Assembly (NCBI GenBank): GCA_963920665.1
Contig: OY987267.1
Span: 23,312,001-23,376,000, forward strand
DNA length: 64,000 nt
Direction of reading: 5' to 3'
Source: Straminergon stramineum
Taxonomy: Eukaryota > Streptophyta > Bryopsida > Hypnales > Calliergonaceae
In this document: piece by piece, positions 13,148 through 25,261 of the stretch
Position numbering within the stretch: position 1 is the first letter of the stretch
Layout: every line of letters begins with the position of its first letter
The notes under the pieces: model-generated
What the model was told of the DNA's origin: nothing
Databases searched by the model: none
What the model saw: only the letters and a program-made list of their open reading frames with translations
Program-made: the position numbers and the translations under genes

Positions 13148-13429
13148 CATCGTGGAATAGAACGAAGGGAAATTCTATGGCACATTTGGACTGATAGATG
13201 TAACAAAAAATTTAGTGATCAAGATGTTAGTCTCAAAAGGATCCTAGGATCTACTTGGACTTCTACTCTTCATGTAGGAATGGCTATTTGGAAACATATT
13301 CATGTTGTTATTAAAGAAAAAGAAACCTTGACTAGTTTAGAAGATACCTTCAACAAGGAATGGGCTCCGTTGTTATGCTCCACTGGGGATGGGATTTGGC
13401 ACTTCAAAGTGCCTCTCATCTTTTTGTAA
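13148..13429 (+). pseudogene. LINE (non-LTR retrotransposon) C-terminal remnant
   Basis: One frame stays open for 93 codons and ends at TAA 13427-13429. It starts with IERREILWHIWTDRCNKKF, followed by AIWKHIHVVIKEKETLTSL. The ILWHIW-plus-basic pattern is typical of the segment after the zf-RVT zinc finger at the end of plant LINE reverse transcriptase ORFs. No reverse transcriptase core is visible upstream, so this is an isolated fragment. It resembles the remnant at 41700-42146 on the other strand. Confidence 0.6.
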
Positions 13430-13899
13430 TTCCTGTTGGTTCCTTTTAATTGAAGGGGGCTTTCGCACCCTACCAGCCTTCATTGGCTTTCACCAGAACG
13501 AAGGTAAAATATCAGCCATCCTGAGACGGATAGGATATCGTAGAATCTCTGGGAAAGTTCGGATTCGGTGTCGGATAAAGTTCTGAGCCAGCGACCGAGT
13601 CGCTTGGCACTGGGCTCACATTTCGATCGATGTTTGTACATACAGACACGCGGGTATGATGCAATTCATGCGTCAGGAGCCCGAGGACGTACATTGGTAG
13701 GTGCGACGGTGCGACCTTTTAAACTTTCTAGTCCGCAGGGACAGCCATTCCGTCTTTTTCGGTTAAATATCGATCGCCACATTTCAGTAGTTGTAAGTTA
13801 AGCTTATTTGTTGTAAACAAACTGGCAGACTTTGTGTGGTTGTCACCCAAAAAATGAAAATATTTTGCAAAGTTTTGACATTATGGGTAGCCTGATTTG

Positions 13900-14283
13900 G
13901 TAGAACCACCCATAGTCCACCACTTAAGCATTTCCACGCAATTTTTGGAGAGTACAAGGCAATGTAAATTTTCTGCCATGTAGATAGATAGAAATCATGG
14001 AGATTGCAAATTCTTTTTGGTACGTTTTATATCTTGAATTGAAATTACTATGAGTTTCGAAAGCCAAAAGTTGGTCTGGACCCATATCTAACACACAATC
14101 TTCTCATTCATAGAGTTTGCTCATTCATAGACTACTTTGGCAAGGACATGTGTTATGACATTGATGGGTAGAAGATGGTCGGAAACCAAGAACTAATGGT
14201 TAGAAATCAATCATAGTCCTTGTTGAATTTCCCAATATCTATAGATTGCCCATACGGACCTGATTGGGAATGGATGGTTCTAC
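13900..14283 (+). mobile_element. Non-autonomous TIR element, copy A
   Basis: This 384-bp unit is bounded by inverted ends: GTAGAACCACCCAT at 13900 and ATGGATGGTTCTAC ending at 14283. It aligns along its length with copy B (20237-20603), sharing blocks such as 'AAGGCAATGTAAATTTTCT', 'ATAGATTG' and 'GACATTGATGG'. There is no ORF. Target duplications are not obvious because similarity continues several bases beyond the marked ends. Confidence 0.75.
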
Positions 14284-14478
14284 CATAAGGCACATTTTGG
14301 AAACCACCACCACTCCCAAGAAAGTTAGTGAATGAGTGAACCAAGTCACAGTTATGAAAGTGTCAGAAACTTGAAAATTTGTAATAGCAAAGGCTTAAAG
14401 TGAGTGTCCCCCCAAACCCCCACTTTTGCTATTGTGTCTAGTTACTATTAATAAGGGAGGTAGCCCGTTTCCGACCAC

Positions 14479-15888
14479 TTAACCCCTGAAGGACCAACTT
14501 GCATTTTATGGCTGAAATTTTAAGACAAGGGGGAGACAAGGAATATCTTTCATATGCACAAAATTTCATGACATTTGAAAATATCAATCAAAAGTTATGA
14601 TCTCATATATTACTTTTTTCTTAAATGGGCAATCCAGTCTAATAAAAAAATCACTTTCTTCAAAACAAAAATTTGAAATTGGTTTTCTAGAGTTATATAA
14701 GGTAAACCTAACTTTGACAAGCAAACCACCCATGACAAGCACCTAGGAAACGAACCATTAGAGTCTTATATCTATCCATGACAAACTTTCTCTAATAAAT
14801 AAGATTAGGACTACATTAGGTTGGTTACTGACCAAAATCAATGGCTTGTGTGATGGTGACGGAGTTATTAGTGTCAGTTTTAGGAACTTCTAGGTTTTTA
14901 GTGTAAATTCACAAAGCAAGTGATTTTTTTTAATTCTTCATGTTCTGACCATGTTAAAAAATATTGTATCCACGTTAGGAAATATTTTTACTGCTTTAGG
15001 TGGTAGGATGACCATCATGCATACATTTTTTGCTAGTTGAGGGATAATCTACAAACTCTTTTGGGCCAATTGGTAATTACACTTCAAAAATTCATAAGAA
15101 ATTCATACTTTGTCAAAAAAAAATTCAATTGCTCTCTTTTTTTCTCACAAATGTCTTTGTATGGAAAAAACTTTAAGTGTTTTTGCTAATTGTAACAAGG
15201 CAAAACACTCATTCTGCCTGTTATAGGCACATTTACCTTCTATGTGGAAAGCTTTGAATCATTCCATTTTGATCAATGAGTCAAAAGTTACAAAGAATTT
15301 TAGTTTGTGAACAATTATGGATTTTCTATTATGAAATAAACTTTGAAGTCCTTTATTTTATTCAATTTTCATTATTTTTTGAAAAAAAAATCAATGGATG
15401 TAAATTTTTTATAATAACTTTGAACCATTGGGATTGGGATTTTTCAATTCCATAACAAAATTCTTAGCAATTTTGTATTTTAAATCATTCTCTACTTCTT
15501 TCTACTTTCTATTTTTTTCTTATATGTTCTACAATTCCAAATGATCAAAAAAATTCAAGCATGTAGCCAACTTGCCTTGAAGAATTAATCCAAAGAAGAA
15601 CCTTCATTTTGGACATTTTTTCATACAAATGTAATCTTGTGAAGTGCAGCTGCCCGTTTTTTTGCAAGGCCAAAAAAAAGGGTTTTGTCACATCAAATAC
15701 TAATATCTTGCAATCTACACAATGGAAATTTCTGAAATTTTTTCCACATCTTCTTATACAAGCGTACTACAAGATCCTATAGTTACATGTGCCCAAAAGT
15801 AATTTTTCTTAAATTTGGTGCTTATCTTAGAAATGGTTGTTATGGTGCATTTTTAGTGAAAACATAGTCACGATACTTTAGGGGTTAA
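14479..15888 (-). mobile_element. TTAACCCC family, class II copy (reversed, composite)
   Basis: This about 1.4-kb unit starts with TTAACCCCTGAAGGACCAA and ends with ACTTTAGGGGTTAA, so its ends are inverted. The last 300 bp match 31180-31560 and 35500-35870 in reverse complement and 57080-57415 directly. Its middle (about 14790-15230) also matches 63290-63670, so it contains another repeat. There is no coding capacity. Confidence 0.7.
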
Positions 15889-15954
15889 GAAATTACATGT
15901 ATCTATGGGGCAACTTTCTTCAATGGGAAAATTTTCTCATCTCCAAGAATAGAG

Positions 15955-16380
15955 TTTGGCTATTTAGAAGGATTCCATAATTTTTCTGATTATTTTTCCT
16001 CAAAACATAATTACCATGAATGTTTTACTTGAAGATTCTATTCAACCAATATTGGTCCTTTAGGTCTTCTTATTTCCAACCAAGGGCTACTTGCAATATC
16101 AAGAGACTTTTAGTCAATCAAACTATGCCACAACTATACTGGGACTGCACCCAATCATCACTCATCTCTACCAAAACAGAAAGATAACACCCTACATTGC
16201 CAAAATGGGGGGGATTGATCAGGAATGGGTTGCCTCTTATAGAATGGTCATATTTTCTTGGCAAGTGAAAGGAGTTTCCAACACACCAAGGAATGTGACA
16301 TTTGGATACCATATTCATAAGTTATGAAGGGGCAAAGTTTTTTTGGTAGATGTTCTAAAATCATTTCTTCAAAATAAGTA
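15955..16380 (+). repeat. Dispersed repeat R5, copy 1
   Basis: This aligns by eye with 17080-17350 (shared 'TTCCAACCAAGG', 'GCCACAACTA', 'CAGGAATGGGTTGC' blocks). Its right part aligns with 29745-29960 (shared 'GAAAGGAG', 'CATTTGGATA' blocks). There is no ORF of note. Confidence 0.55.
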
Positions 16381-16580
16381 CATATGGATTTTAAAGATGT
16401 ACACAAAGTGGTGATGGTGGTTTTAGGTAAGGTGCGACAATTTGGGGTGTACCAACCACATTACACTTATAGTCTGATTGTCATATTCTCTATTTTTTCT
16501 CCAACTAAAGATTGTAATGAAAGGCTATTCCACTATTATTTCAGTAGAAAAAGAGAGGATACATGGACATACATATAGTA

Positions 16581-16772
16581 GGAGGCCCCCTCCCCAAAGC
16601 CTCCTGGGTTGTAAGGGCCATGTTGCAAAGGCGAAGGCGTGAGGTCCTCACAACTCGGGAGGCCTAAGGAAGGGGCCCTCCCACTTCATTAAGTAATGGG
16701 CGGGGCAGGATATCATGCTAAGGCATGATATTCTCCAACTTATTGTGCAAGGGCACAATATCAAGAAATTAT
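16581..16772. repeat. Cluster of perfect and near-perfect hairpins
   Basis: Several adjacent stem-loops stand in an otherwise AT-rich tract. AAGCCTCCTGGGTTGTAAGG (16597-16616) pairs imperfectly with 16647-16666. GGGAGGCC (16657) pairs with the GGCCCTCCC ending about 16682. ATATCATGC (16710-16718) pairs perfectly with 16723-16731 across a TAAG loop. TATTGTGC (16741-16748) pairs perfectly with 16753-16760 across an AAGG loop. The block is GC-rich compared with its flanks and looks inserted. Its origin is unknown. Confidence 0.6.
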
Positions 16773-17079
16773 GGTTTGTGAGAGGCATGTTCTGCCAAGG
16801 GAAACAAAACAGCTAGCACTTAACGTTTGCACGAATTGGAGGTGACTAATTATTTGGATATAGAATTATTGCCATGATTACACACAAAAATTACTTAAGG
16901 GTAGAGTACAATATTAGACTTCTACAATAGTTATAAGCAATTAGAGCCTAAGTAACCAACTAGAAATAGTAAGGGAGGTAACCTATTTCCAACCACTTAA
17001 GTAGTCACACCTATCTAGAAGGCAAGTTACTTTGGGGGGGAATTTTTCAATGTGCATAAATAGTGTTAAGAAGGTTTCC

Positions 17080-17350
17080 ATACTTTTCTAGATTTGTATT
17101 TCTCAAAACAGAATTATTGTCAATTTTTTAGTGGAAGATTCCATTCCTCCCAGTCTAGTCATGTAGACCTTCCTAATTCCAACCAAGGATTGGTTGCAAT
17201 ATTGAGAGTGTTTTAAAACAATCACAATGTGCCACAACTACACTGGGGATTTTGCCATAATTAATCATTGTCATCTCTTCTTGCATAGAAAGAAAGTAGC
17301 CTACATTTCCAGAAGGGTGTAGTGAACAGGAATGGGTTGCTTCCTATACT
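17080..17350 (+). repeat. Dispersed repeat R5, copy 2
   Basis: This aligns with 15955-16265, about 1.1 kb upstream in the same orientation. Either it is a local duplication or these are two insertions of one family. Confidence 0.5.
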
Positions 17351-19284
17351 ATGGGCGAATATTGTAAAATCATCCAATTTCAAGCATACTCCCAATAAGT
17401 GAGCCCTAGAACAATCAAAGAAAAATCAGAGAAAAATAGATGCTTGTTGCATTCTCTTTAAAGTGTGAATATTGAAAATAGGTTTTTAAAATCTATGAAT
17501 TTAATGTTGACCTCATATAACTTTTACATTATACAATCAAACATCATTCTTGGATTTCACCTAACTTTAATTGCAATTTTTTTTATGTGATTAAAAATAT
17601 GAAAACTTCCCAACACTCAATAAATAATGCTCATATTCTTCATACAAATTTGCTCGATTTGAGGTGATCTTATCTTAACCTTATAATGACGCAATAACCT
17701 AAAAGTGTTTGATGGATGATAAAGAATCCTTCCATGTAAGACATTCCAATGAATGCTCTTGGTTTTTTTAAGTGAAGGATTCAAACAATACCAGAAAGAT
17801 TGATTTCCACCAAGACCAACCCTACATTCCAAAGTTAAGTCTACTTTCAATACACTCTTGAAGTTGTGAATTAAAAGTGCACAAGTAATGCACAAGTAAG
17901 TTGTAAATGGATATTTATTGTTTACTAGAATATTTCCACCATTGGGATATTCAATTATTAATTTTTATAAAATTTAGAAGTGGTTTAGTTTTGGGGGTTA
18001 AATTCAATACCATCTTCTACTTAATAATTTTTTTAAGAGATGAAAATGAAAGTTTTTTTGGTGGAATTTTCTTATATATATTCTCAACCCAAATTCCAAC
18101 ATATTGACTAAAACTCAACAAGGTATACAACACATATGTTTTTTTCTTAAAATATTGAAAGATACTGAAACTTTACTTTTTGAAAGGGCAACAAATTAAA
18201 AGCCTACATTTAGAACTTTAAGTAAATTGAACTTGCAATCAGTGGGAGGTATTTACTCTAAAATTTTAGGACAATTTACTTGAGCAAGTTTACGAAGGGA
18301 TCCTATGATTGGATTTGATAAAAAAAAAATATATATATATAGCTAAAGATTGTTGCCTTGCTTTTGGGATGGGTATTTTGAAGCAGTTTTGGACCTCTGA
18401 ACATGAAAAAGTTTAAAGAATTAATCCCTAAAAGTAAATTTTTTCATGTTTAAATTTGGCTAATAGGTTGTGCAAATGGTCCATTGGAGGATGGTGTCCA
18501 ATATTGTTTCCTTTGTTTAACAAAACTCTGTCAACTCTAACAAAAAGGAGCTACTACATTGACATTCCTCCAAATTTAATTCAATGACAAGCTACCGATT
18601 AGTGGATTATTGATCTTTAGAAAAAACATTGGTGCCCGGTATATGGACTCTAAGTATAAAACTTGAGAATGCCATCTCATCACAAGTTTTCATGTCCAGC
18701 CAATTGAACAAGAAGAAGAAGAAATACCACCTGGATGGAAAGAGTGGATGGAGGAGATATTAGATGGATGATGTAGTGAATGAGAGAGCTTGGATGTCCC
18801 ATGGAGGGGAACAAATTTGGGAACACATTTGGGAACATATCAGGAATATTGGGGAACAAACAAAGATCCTTTTTTTGAGATTGTTCACAAGATTTAGGCT
18901 CTAAGAAGTCACATTCGCCTTCTAATTTCAATAGAAAATAGAGTTTTTGTTGTTTTAAAAAAAATTGGAGCATGTCAAAGATAAATAAAAGTTTCAATAC
19001 ACATTTGAGATTTTTGAATATTGAAAGTATGAGGTAGAAAATGTGTTAGCAATAAAGGCTAGTGTATTGTTAGTTTGGAGGGCATTGTACTATTGCAAGA
19101 GTTTTTGGGATGTGTTCTACATGTTATTTTCAAATGAAAATTAGTAGACATATGTATAACATTCCCTTCATTTTGATAGATTGTAAAATTCAAAGTTTGT
19201 AGTACAAGAATCTCTCACAAACACTAGTCAAAGTCATTTGAAATTTTCAAGTAGGGTCTAACAAAACATTTTCATTGCCAACTT
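17351..19284. other. AT-rich spacer, no gene seen
   Basis: A minus-strand frame of 105 codons (18680-18997) contains a short FPN-type internal repeat, but it lies in low-complexity sequence and has no domain. Nothing else was recognised. Confidence 0.5.
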
Positions 19285-19485
19285 AAAATACTCATGATTT
19301 TCAATGTGTATAGTCGAACTTCTCAAAAAATTTACCACTTGTTTTTTTATAGTAGTTAAGTACAAGATCCTACACTTAGATTTATGAAAACAATGTTTTT
19401 GTGTTTTCTTAATTCAATGCAATAGAAAAGGTAATTTCAAGTAGTTTTTTTTAGGAAAAAACACCTTGGGATTTTAGGGATCAAT
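19285..19485 (-). repeat. TTAACCCC family, class II fragment
   Basis: This carries the 'GTACAAGATCCTA' block and the following 'GGTAATTTCAAGTAG' type block in the same order as 12195-12390 and 15590-15888. It ends in a degenerate TTTTAGGGATCAA. Confidence 0.5.
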
Positions 19486-20236
19486 TAATTCTAATGATCC
19501 AAAGGGGGTGTATTTTCAAAATGGACCAAAAGTACCAAGAACTTGAGCACTTTGATCATTTTTTTGGAGATTAGATAGAATTTAATTGTAGGATCTTGTA
19601 GTTCACATTGAAAGTGATTACTTCAAAAAAATTCAGATTATTTGATGGTACAATTTAGTAGATATTTAAGTTTGAAGTTTAATTTGGGTCAATGGAAAAA
19701 TTGGGTAGTACACTTTGAAGGAGCGTATCCTAGTGAGAATATTTTGAAATGATGAACTTTTGTGTTTAGTAAAAGACAAGAGAGTTGAGAATGCTCATGC
19801 AAAATTTCACAAGATTTTGGTCATTTTTGCAATTTTAGGTGGAGCATGCAATGCACAGTGGTCACTGAAATAACAAAATTGTTTGTAAGAAAAACAATAA
19901 TGGACACACCTGTCTTCTCCTTGAGTTCCTTAGATTTTTTCTTTTTAAGGTGGGCAACAATCACATTGGTTGACTAACTTTGCAATCCACGCCCAAATTG
20001 AACCAAAAAATATGAACCTTGAACTAGACTACACCACTCAATATAAAAAATTCCTCAAAGTGGAGTTTAACTCAGAAATTTGATGAAACTACTATCATTG
20101 GATTTATAACAAGTCCATTTATGGAAATAATTTTTATTTAAAAATTTCAAATTTTGAGGATAGGGAGCTCTAAAAAAAGGGCAACAACTATATGACCTAA
20201 AAATGGTCACTTGAGTCATTGTGGGCTAAAGCTATA

Positions 20237-20603
20237 GTAGAACCACCCATTACCAACCACTTAAGCATTTTGTGTATGATCTAGATCAATAGAAGGCAAT
20301 GTAAATTTTCTACCTTGTAAAAAGATAGAAATCATTGTGATTGCAAATTTTTTGGTAATTTTCTACTATGAATTTTAGTAGTCCAAAGTTGATATGGACC
20401 CATCCCCAACACATAGAGTCTTCCATTATTGTTCATTCAAAGATTATTTTGGCTCTCAAAACCAAGCACATGTGTCATGACATTGATGGTTACAAGATGG
20501 TCAGAAACTAAGACCCAAAGGTTAGAAATCAATCACTTCTCTATTGAATTTCTCTGCATCTATAGATTGGCCATGGGGCCTAGTTGGTAATGGGTGGTTC
20601 TAC
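20237..20603 (+). mobile_element. Non-autonomous TIR element, copy B
   Basis: This 367-bp unit has terminal inverted repeats: GTAGAACCACCCATTACCAA at 20237 and the complement GGTAATGGGTGGTTCTAC ending at 20603. It is the best preserved copy in direct orientation and is homologous to copies A (13900) and C (42147, reversed). It encodes no protein, so a transposase would have to act in trans. Confidence 0.85.
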
Positions 20604-23600
20604 AATAAGTGCAAAAAACTGAGAACTACTTGTTGAAGCAACTACACCCTAAATTTTCCAAATAAGCATTTTCCCAAGATTTCTATTACTAAATTGTTTA
20701 AAATTTTGTTGTAGATTGTTCACAATTGAAAGAGACTTCTAAATGCTTTTAGCTTATCTTTTTGGACACCTTAAGAATAAATTACGGATTTTCATAGTAT
20801 AGATTTAAAGTGTCACCAAAAACAACCAAAATGCAAGCCTTATCATTATAGCCATTTTTCCAAATCTTTGGCTACCATGTAATATAATTACCTTTGCAAA
20901 TTTTGATGATTGGCCTCAATTACTTTATTTGACCCCCTTCTATGGGATGAAAAATTAAGGATGAAGAACTGTAGTTTTGTGATATCCGAAGCCTTCCAAA
21001 GTCATTCATTTGATACTATTCATCCATTGTGGCATTAATGGTTAACTAATTTTTTTGCTCTACGTGTCTTGATTTTATGAATTTTTATGTTGAAGAATTG
21101 AGTTGTTAATATGAAAAAAAATGAAAGATGACTTGATAATCATTCTTTAAAAATTTGTTAAGTAGAAGTAGGTACAAGATTGAAAGAGAACAAAATTGTT
21201 AATAGCTGAAAGATGGAGTTCAAACACACTAATCCCAACAATGATATTGTTCTAGAAAGCAAACTAGAACTTGTAGATTTTTTTAACTATGAGAATTGAA
21301 TTAAAAAATGAATCCAATACATTATTTTTTGAAGAAAATGCTATAATTGCGTACAAAACAAGATGCTATATACTATAACTTTCACATTACAAATCCAAAT
21401 AGAATGAGTCAAATATTTCTACATAGATAAAAACATAAACTATGAGAATTTTTTTTAATTTTAATTTAATTCTTTTCGTTGCCTAATAAACTCTATTTCG
21501 TGTTTTGTGTGGCATAAATTTTGCTCTAGGGCACCAATTGAAATAAAAATTATATTCTCCAAAAGCTAATTTGTTTTTTTTATCTTTCAAAAAGAAATTC
21601 AAAAAATCGTGTCAAATATTGTGATCACAAGAACCTAACTAATGGTCCCTTAGGGATTGATGTACATCCAAAGGTGCATCGTGTATAGTAGATAGGGGGG
21701 GTAGTGAGTGGTTGGAGTAGCAACCTAAGTGTGAATAAATTATAGGGTATTTTAAGAACACAGGGGCTAATAATTATAATTGGGTTTAGATTAATATAGG
21801 GTATAAAAAATGGCATTGTATGTCTTTAATGTAATATAGGGTATGGAATAATAGGTCCTATTAGAAAATTATATAATGATAGCATGTGGAAAAAAAATTT
21901 AATAACTTATACCCCCCTACGAAATAATGGTTGTTCACACCAATATCCTTATTTTTTTAACACACTGACCTCCTTGAGGAGAGTAGATGTAGGCTATGTT
22001 TTGTGCACATATAGAAATGTTGAGCAACTCATAGAGCTTACTATAGTGCCCCATGAATGACCTCTAATTCATTATATAAAATAATCTACACCAAATTAAC
22101 CCCTATAGATTCTCACCTTGACCATATGACAACCTAACGACAAACATGAAATTCATTGAAAAATCAATTTGTTTGTTGTTTTCCACTAAAGATGATAAAT
22201 TTCATTTTTGAAAATCACTCATAAAATCATTTTTTGGTGACTTTCCAAATTTAATGGTTTTATATTGGTTCAATCATTAAAATTTTATATTTCTAAGAAT
22301 AACATATATTTTGGTGAATTTCCAAAGTCATATACCTTAAATAGATTTAATAAAGCTTCATTAAGATTTTTTGAAATTCATATGTTTAAGTTATTTGGAT
22401 AAAAATGCCTAGCAATTTCTCCTTCTACACAAATTTAAAAAAAGTTGAAGAAGGGAAGAAGCCATGTTTTAAAACACATCTATGTTTTGTCATTAATTGG
22501 ATAGTCCATGAGGGTTTCAAAATAGACACCATGTTAAAATGCTTATGCAATCACTTTTCAATGTGGTTAAGTTAGTGGTGTTAAAGTAACAATATAAGAG
22601 TTTCAATGTCCTTTGAAGGCCACTTTGTGAATTTTTTTTCAAACAGATTAGCAAATTGTAGTGGAAAGATATTGCAAGTAGAATTTGAATTTTTTGCTAC
22701 TTGGAAAATATGTTATAATTTTCAAAGGTAACATGATATAGGCCACTACAATGAGTCATAGACTTGATAGGAAACAATACATTTAGAACCTTGAAGCAAC
22801 AAAGAATTATGATTGAATTGAGGTACTTATGAATCTAACCAAGTTCTAAATAGGAGACTTGGCAATTTCACATGCAAATTTGGTTTGTTATGAGGCCAAA
22901 AAGTTATGTTGTGTTAAAAAGTATTTGTTTGAGGTGCTTGTTGCTTTAAGGCAATGTATTTTTTTGGCCATTTTGCAACCATTTGTACCCAAGTAATGGG
23001 CCTAACACTAAGCCCTTGGAACAAAATAGTATTGAAAGGATGGAAAATCAACACAAAACTTCAATTCAAAAAATAAATCTTTGATGAAATCACGGAATTG
23101 TGGATGAAAAAATAATTATGGATATTTGATATGCACTAATGTGATATTTTCCATCCAATATGGATGAATGTTGAAATTGGGAGCATCACTTGTCTATTAA
23201 TAACATTTAATATCACCACTTTGGCACTTCATAAAAAATGAAAAAAACAACTTTCTTTAAGGTATTGCTACCTTACCTTAGAATAAACACTACACTAATG
23301 ATGAAGTTTTGTGTTACCACACTAATTGATTTAAAAATGCTATAACTTTTTACTTGTAATGAACATTTTAACCAAGAGCATAGATATCAATACTATTCAA
23401 AATTGGTGAAAAAATTCATCAAGAAATGAATTAGTACGATTAACACTAAATTTCATTATTAGTGTATTGAGGTTGAGTCTAAATCCCAAAGTAGCTCTTG
23501 GGCATGATGGGTAGAAAAAAAGAAGTAAAAGTATCTCTCCATGTGATTCATCCCACTCAGATTGACATGTTGATGAGTGAGCTCATGTTTTTAGGGTGTG

Positions 23601-24579
23601 ACCCATTCCACTAGTACTCTTGATTTATGCCAGTTTCATAATGGGTCTGGAAATCTTTCCAATGTGCTCCGACTCTAAAGTATGCGCACCAGTAATCACC
23701 ACCTATTGCAACTCAGCAAACATGGACTACAATTTGGATGAAGGAATAATGTGTGTATTTTAGCAATTAGAAGAGTTGGTGTGCTACAATGAAAATGGTA
23801 AACTTTGACCCTCAAAAACAAAGATATGAATCACTTCTAAAGTTCATCTTAGTAGGGCTTCAACAATTGATAATAGGGTCATCCACAAATCAAGCACACA
23901 AATGTTGAAAAGAATGTAATGAGCACCCAAATAGTGAATTCAAAGAATGGCAATTATTCAATAACTTTTGCAAATGGCTTCATTTATGAACAATTTCCTT
24001 AGATATTCAAGTGAGATTATAGTATTGATGATTCATGACCTTGTGTGAGTTTTATCCACATCCACATTTTGTAAGCATGCTCGAAGAGCATATATCTTGT
24101 TTGTCAAAATTGTGTTAATAGGCATTACTTTTAGCTAACTCTTCGAGTAGTAAAACTTCCTGTACTTCATTTCAATTTCATAAACCACTTTGAAAATTGA
24201 AATAATTTTTCTTAGAACAAGTCTCACAATACTATTGTTTTGTCTAGAAATTGAGTGTAGGAGAATCACCAATTTAAAGCCAACCAACGATTAAACTTAT
24301 TGAATTATTAAAGACTTGGCTAAGAAAGATCAAGTCTTGTGCATTGAACTATAGGTCTTCATCTTACCAAGTAATAAATCTTGAATAGAAACCAAGTACT
24401 TAAAGAGCAATTTAGGTTATTGTTATTTGACAAATCTTTACATTGACATCACATTACTCTCTCTAGTGACGGAACTCAATGAATGCCTCTAGTAGACCCA
24501 AACCTCCTTAAGATCACCTTGTCCAGTATCTAATTCTCCATACTCTCACCAAATCATAAGTCATGAACGTTCCGACGTC
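20604..24579. other. AT-rich repeat desert, no gene seen
   Basis: About 4 kb of very AT-rich sequence has stop codons in all frames. No domain, splice-bounded exon or complete element was recognised. Confidence 0.55.
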
Positions 24580-24985
24580 AAAACACACTCGTCTCCTACT
24601 ATCAAAGTTGATGTGTTACAGTCAAGAAGTTGCATACAATTGTGATAACATAGATTTGACTAGTATGTGTACAAAAGGTTCTAAACTAACTTCCTCAGAT
24701 TCCAAGGAGTCAAGGACTTCTTTGATGTGACACTTTTATTCAACATTGTGTAAGTTGTCATAATGTAACAAAACTCCATATAATCACATATGGAATGAAC
24801 ACTCCCACTTCAAAAGACACTGACTCTCTCTACTTCCACTATCAGAGTTTTTGTGTTACAAGAAACCTTTATGCAGTTGACAAGGGCACTAACTAAAGGC
24901 TTAAATCCAACTTCATCAAATTCCAAGCTCACGTTTCAATTGATGTCACTTTTTCATACAACATAACAAAACTCCATATAATCAC
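24580..24985. repeat. Two-unit tandem duplication, period about 230 bp
   Basis: Unit 1 (24580-24811) and unit 2 (24812-24985) share the same order of blocks: 'CACTATCA(A/G)AGTT', 'TGTGTTACA', 'GATGT(G/C)ACTTTT' and 'ACAAAACTCCATATAATCAC'. Divergence is substantial, so the duplication is old. Confidence 0.55.
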
Positions 24986-25261
24986 TTGCATATTGGGTCC
25001 CTAGCTGTGTGAGTGTGCATGAGAAGCAACCAAGAGCACAACATTCTTAAGCAGCAGCTTCACCATCTTCAGAAATATTCTAGATTCATACTGTACTGTA
25101 ATTTACATGGTCAGCCTTCAGCTCACCTCAACTGGGAAGAACCACAAAACTAAAGAAAAATGTCAAAATATTGAGTAATTTTTTGGTAGCAATCTACAGT
25201 AGAATGGAGAGGGTCGTTTAGGGTAGTCATCTGCCACAGAGAGAATATTATCAGTGAGAGC

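Noticed and set aside
16700..16772. Hairpins read as a bacterial-type terminator or CRISPR repeats
   Set aside because: The window is eukaryotic, the stems differ from one another and there are no spacers or U-tracts in terminator position.
18680..18997. 105-codon minus-strand ORF with a repeated FPN motif
   Set aside because: It lies in AT-rich low-complexity DNA; the short repeat comes from a local duplication, with no homology seen.
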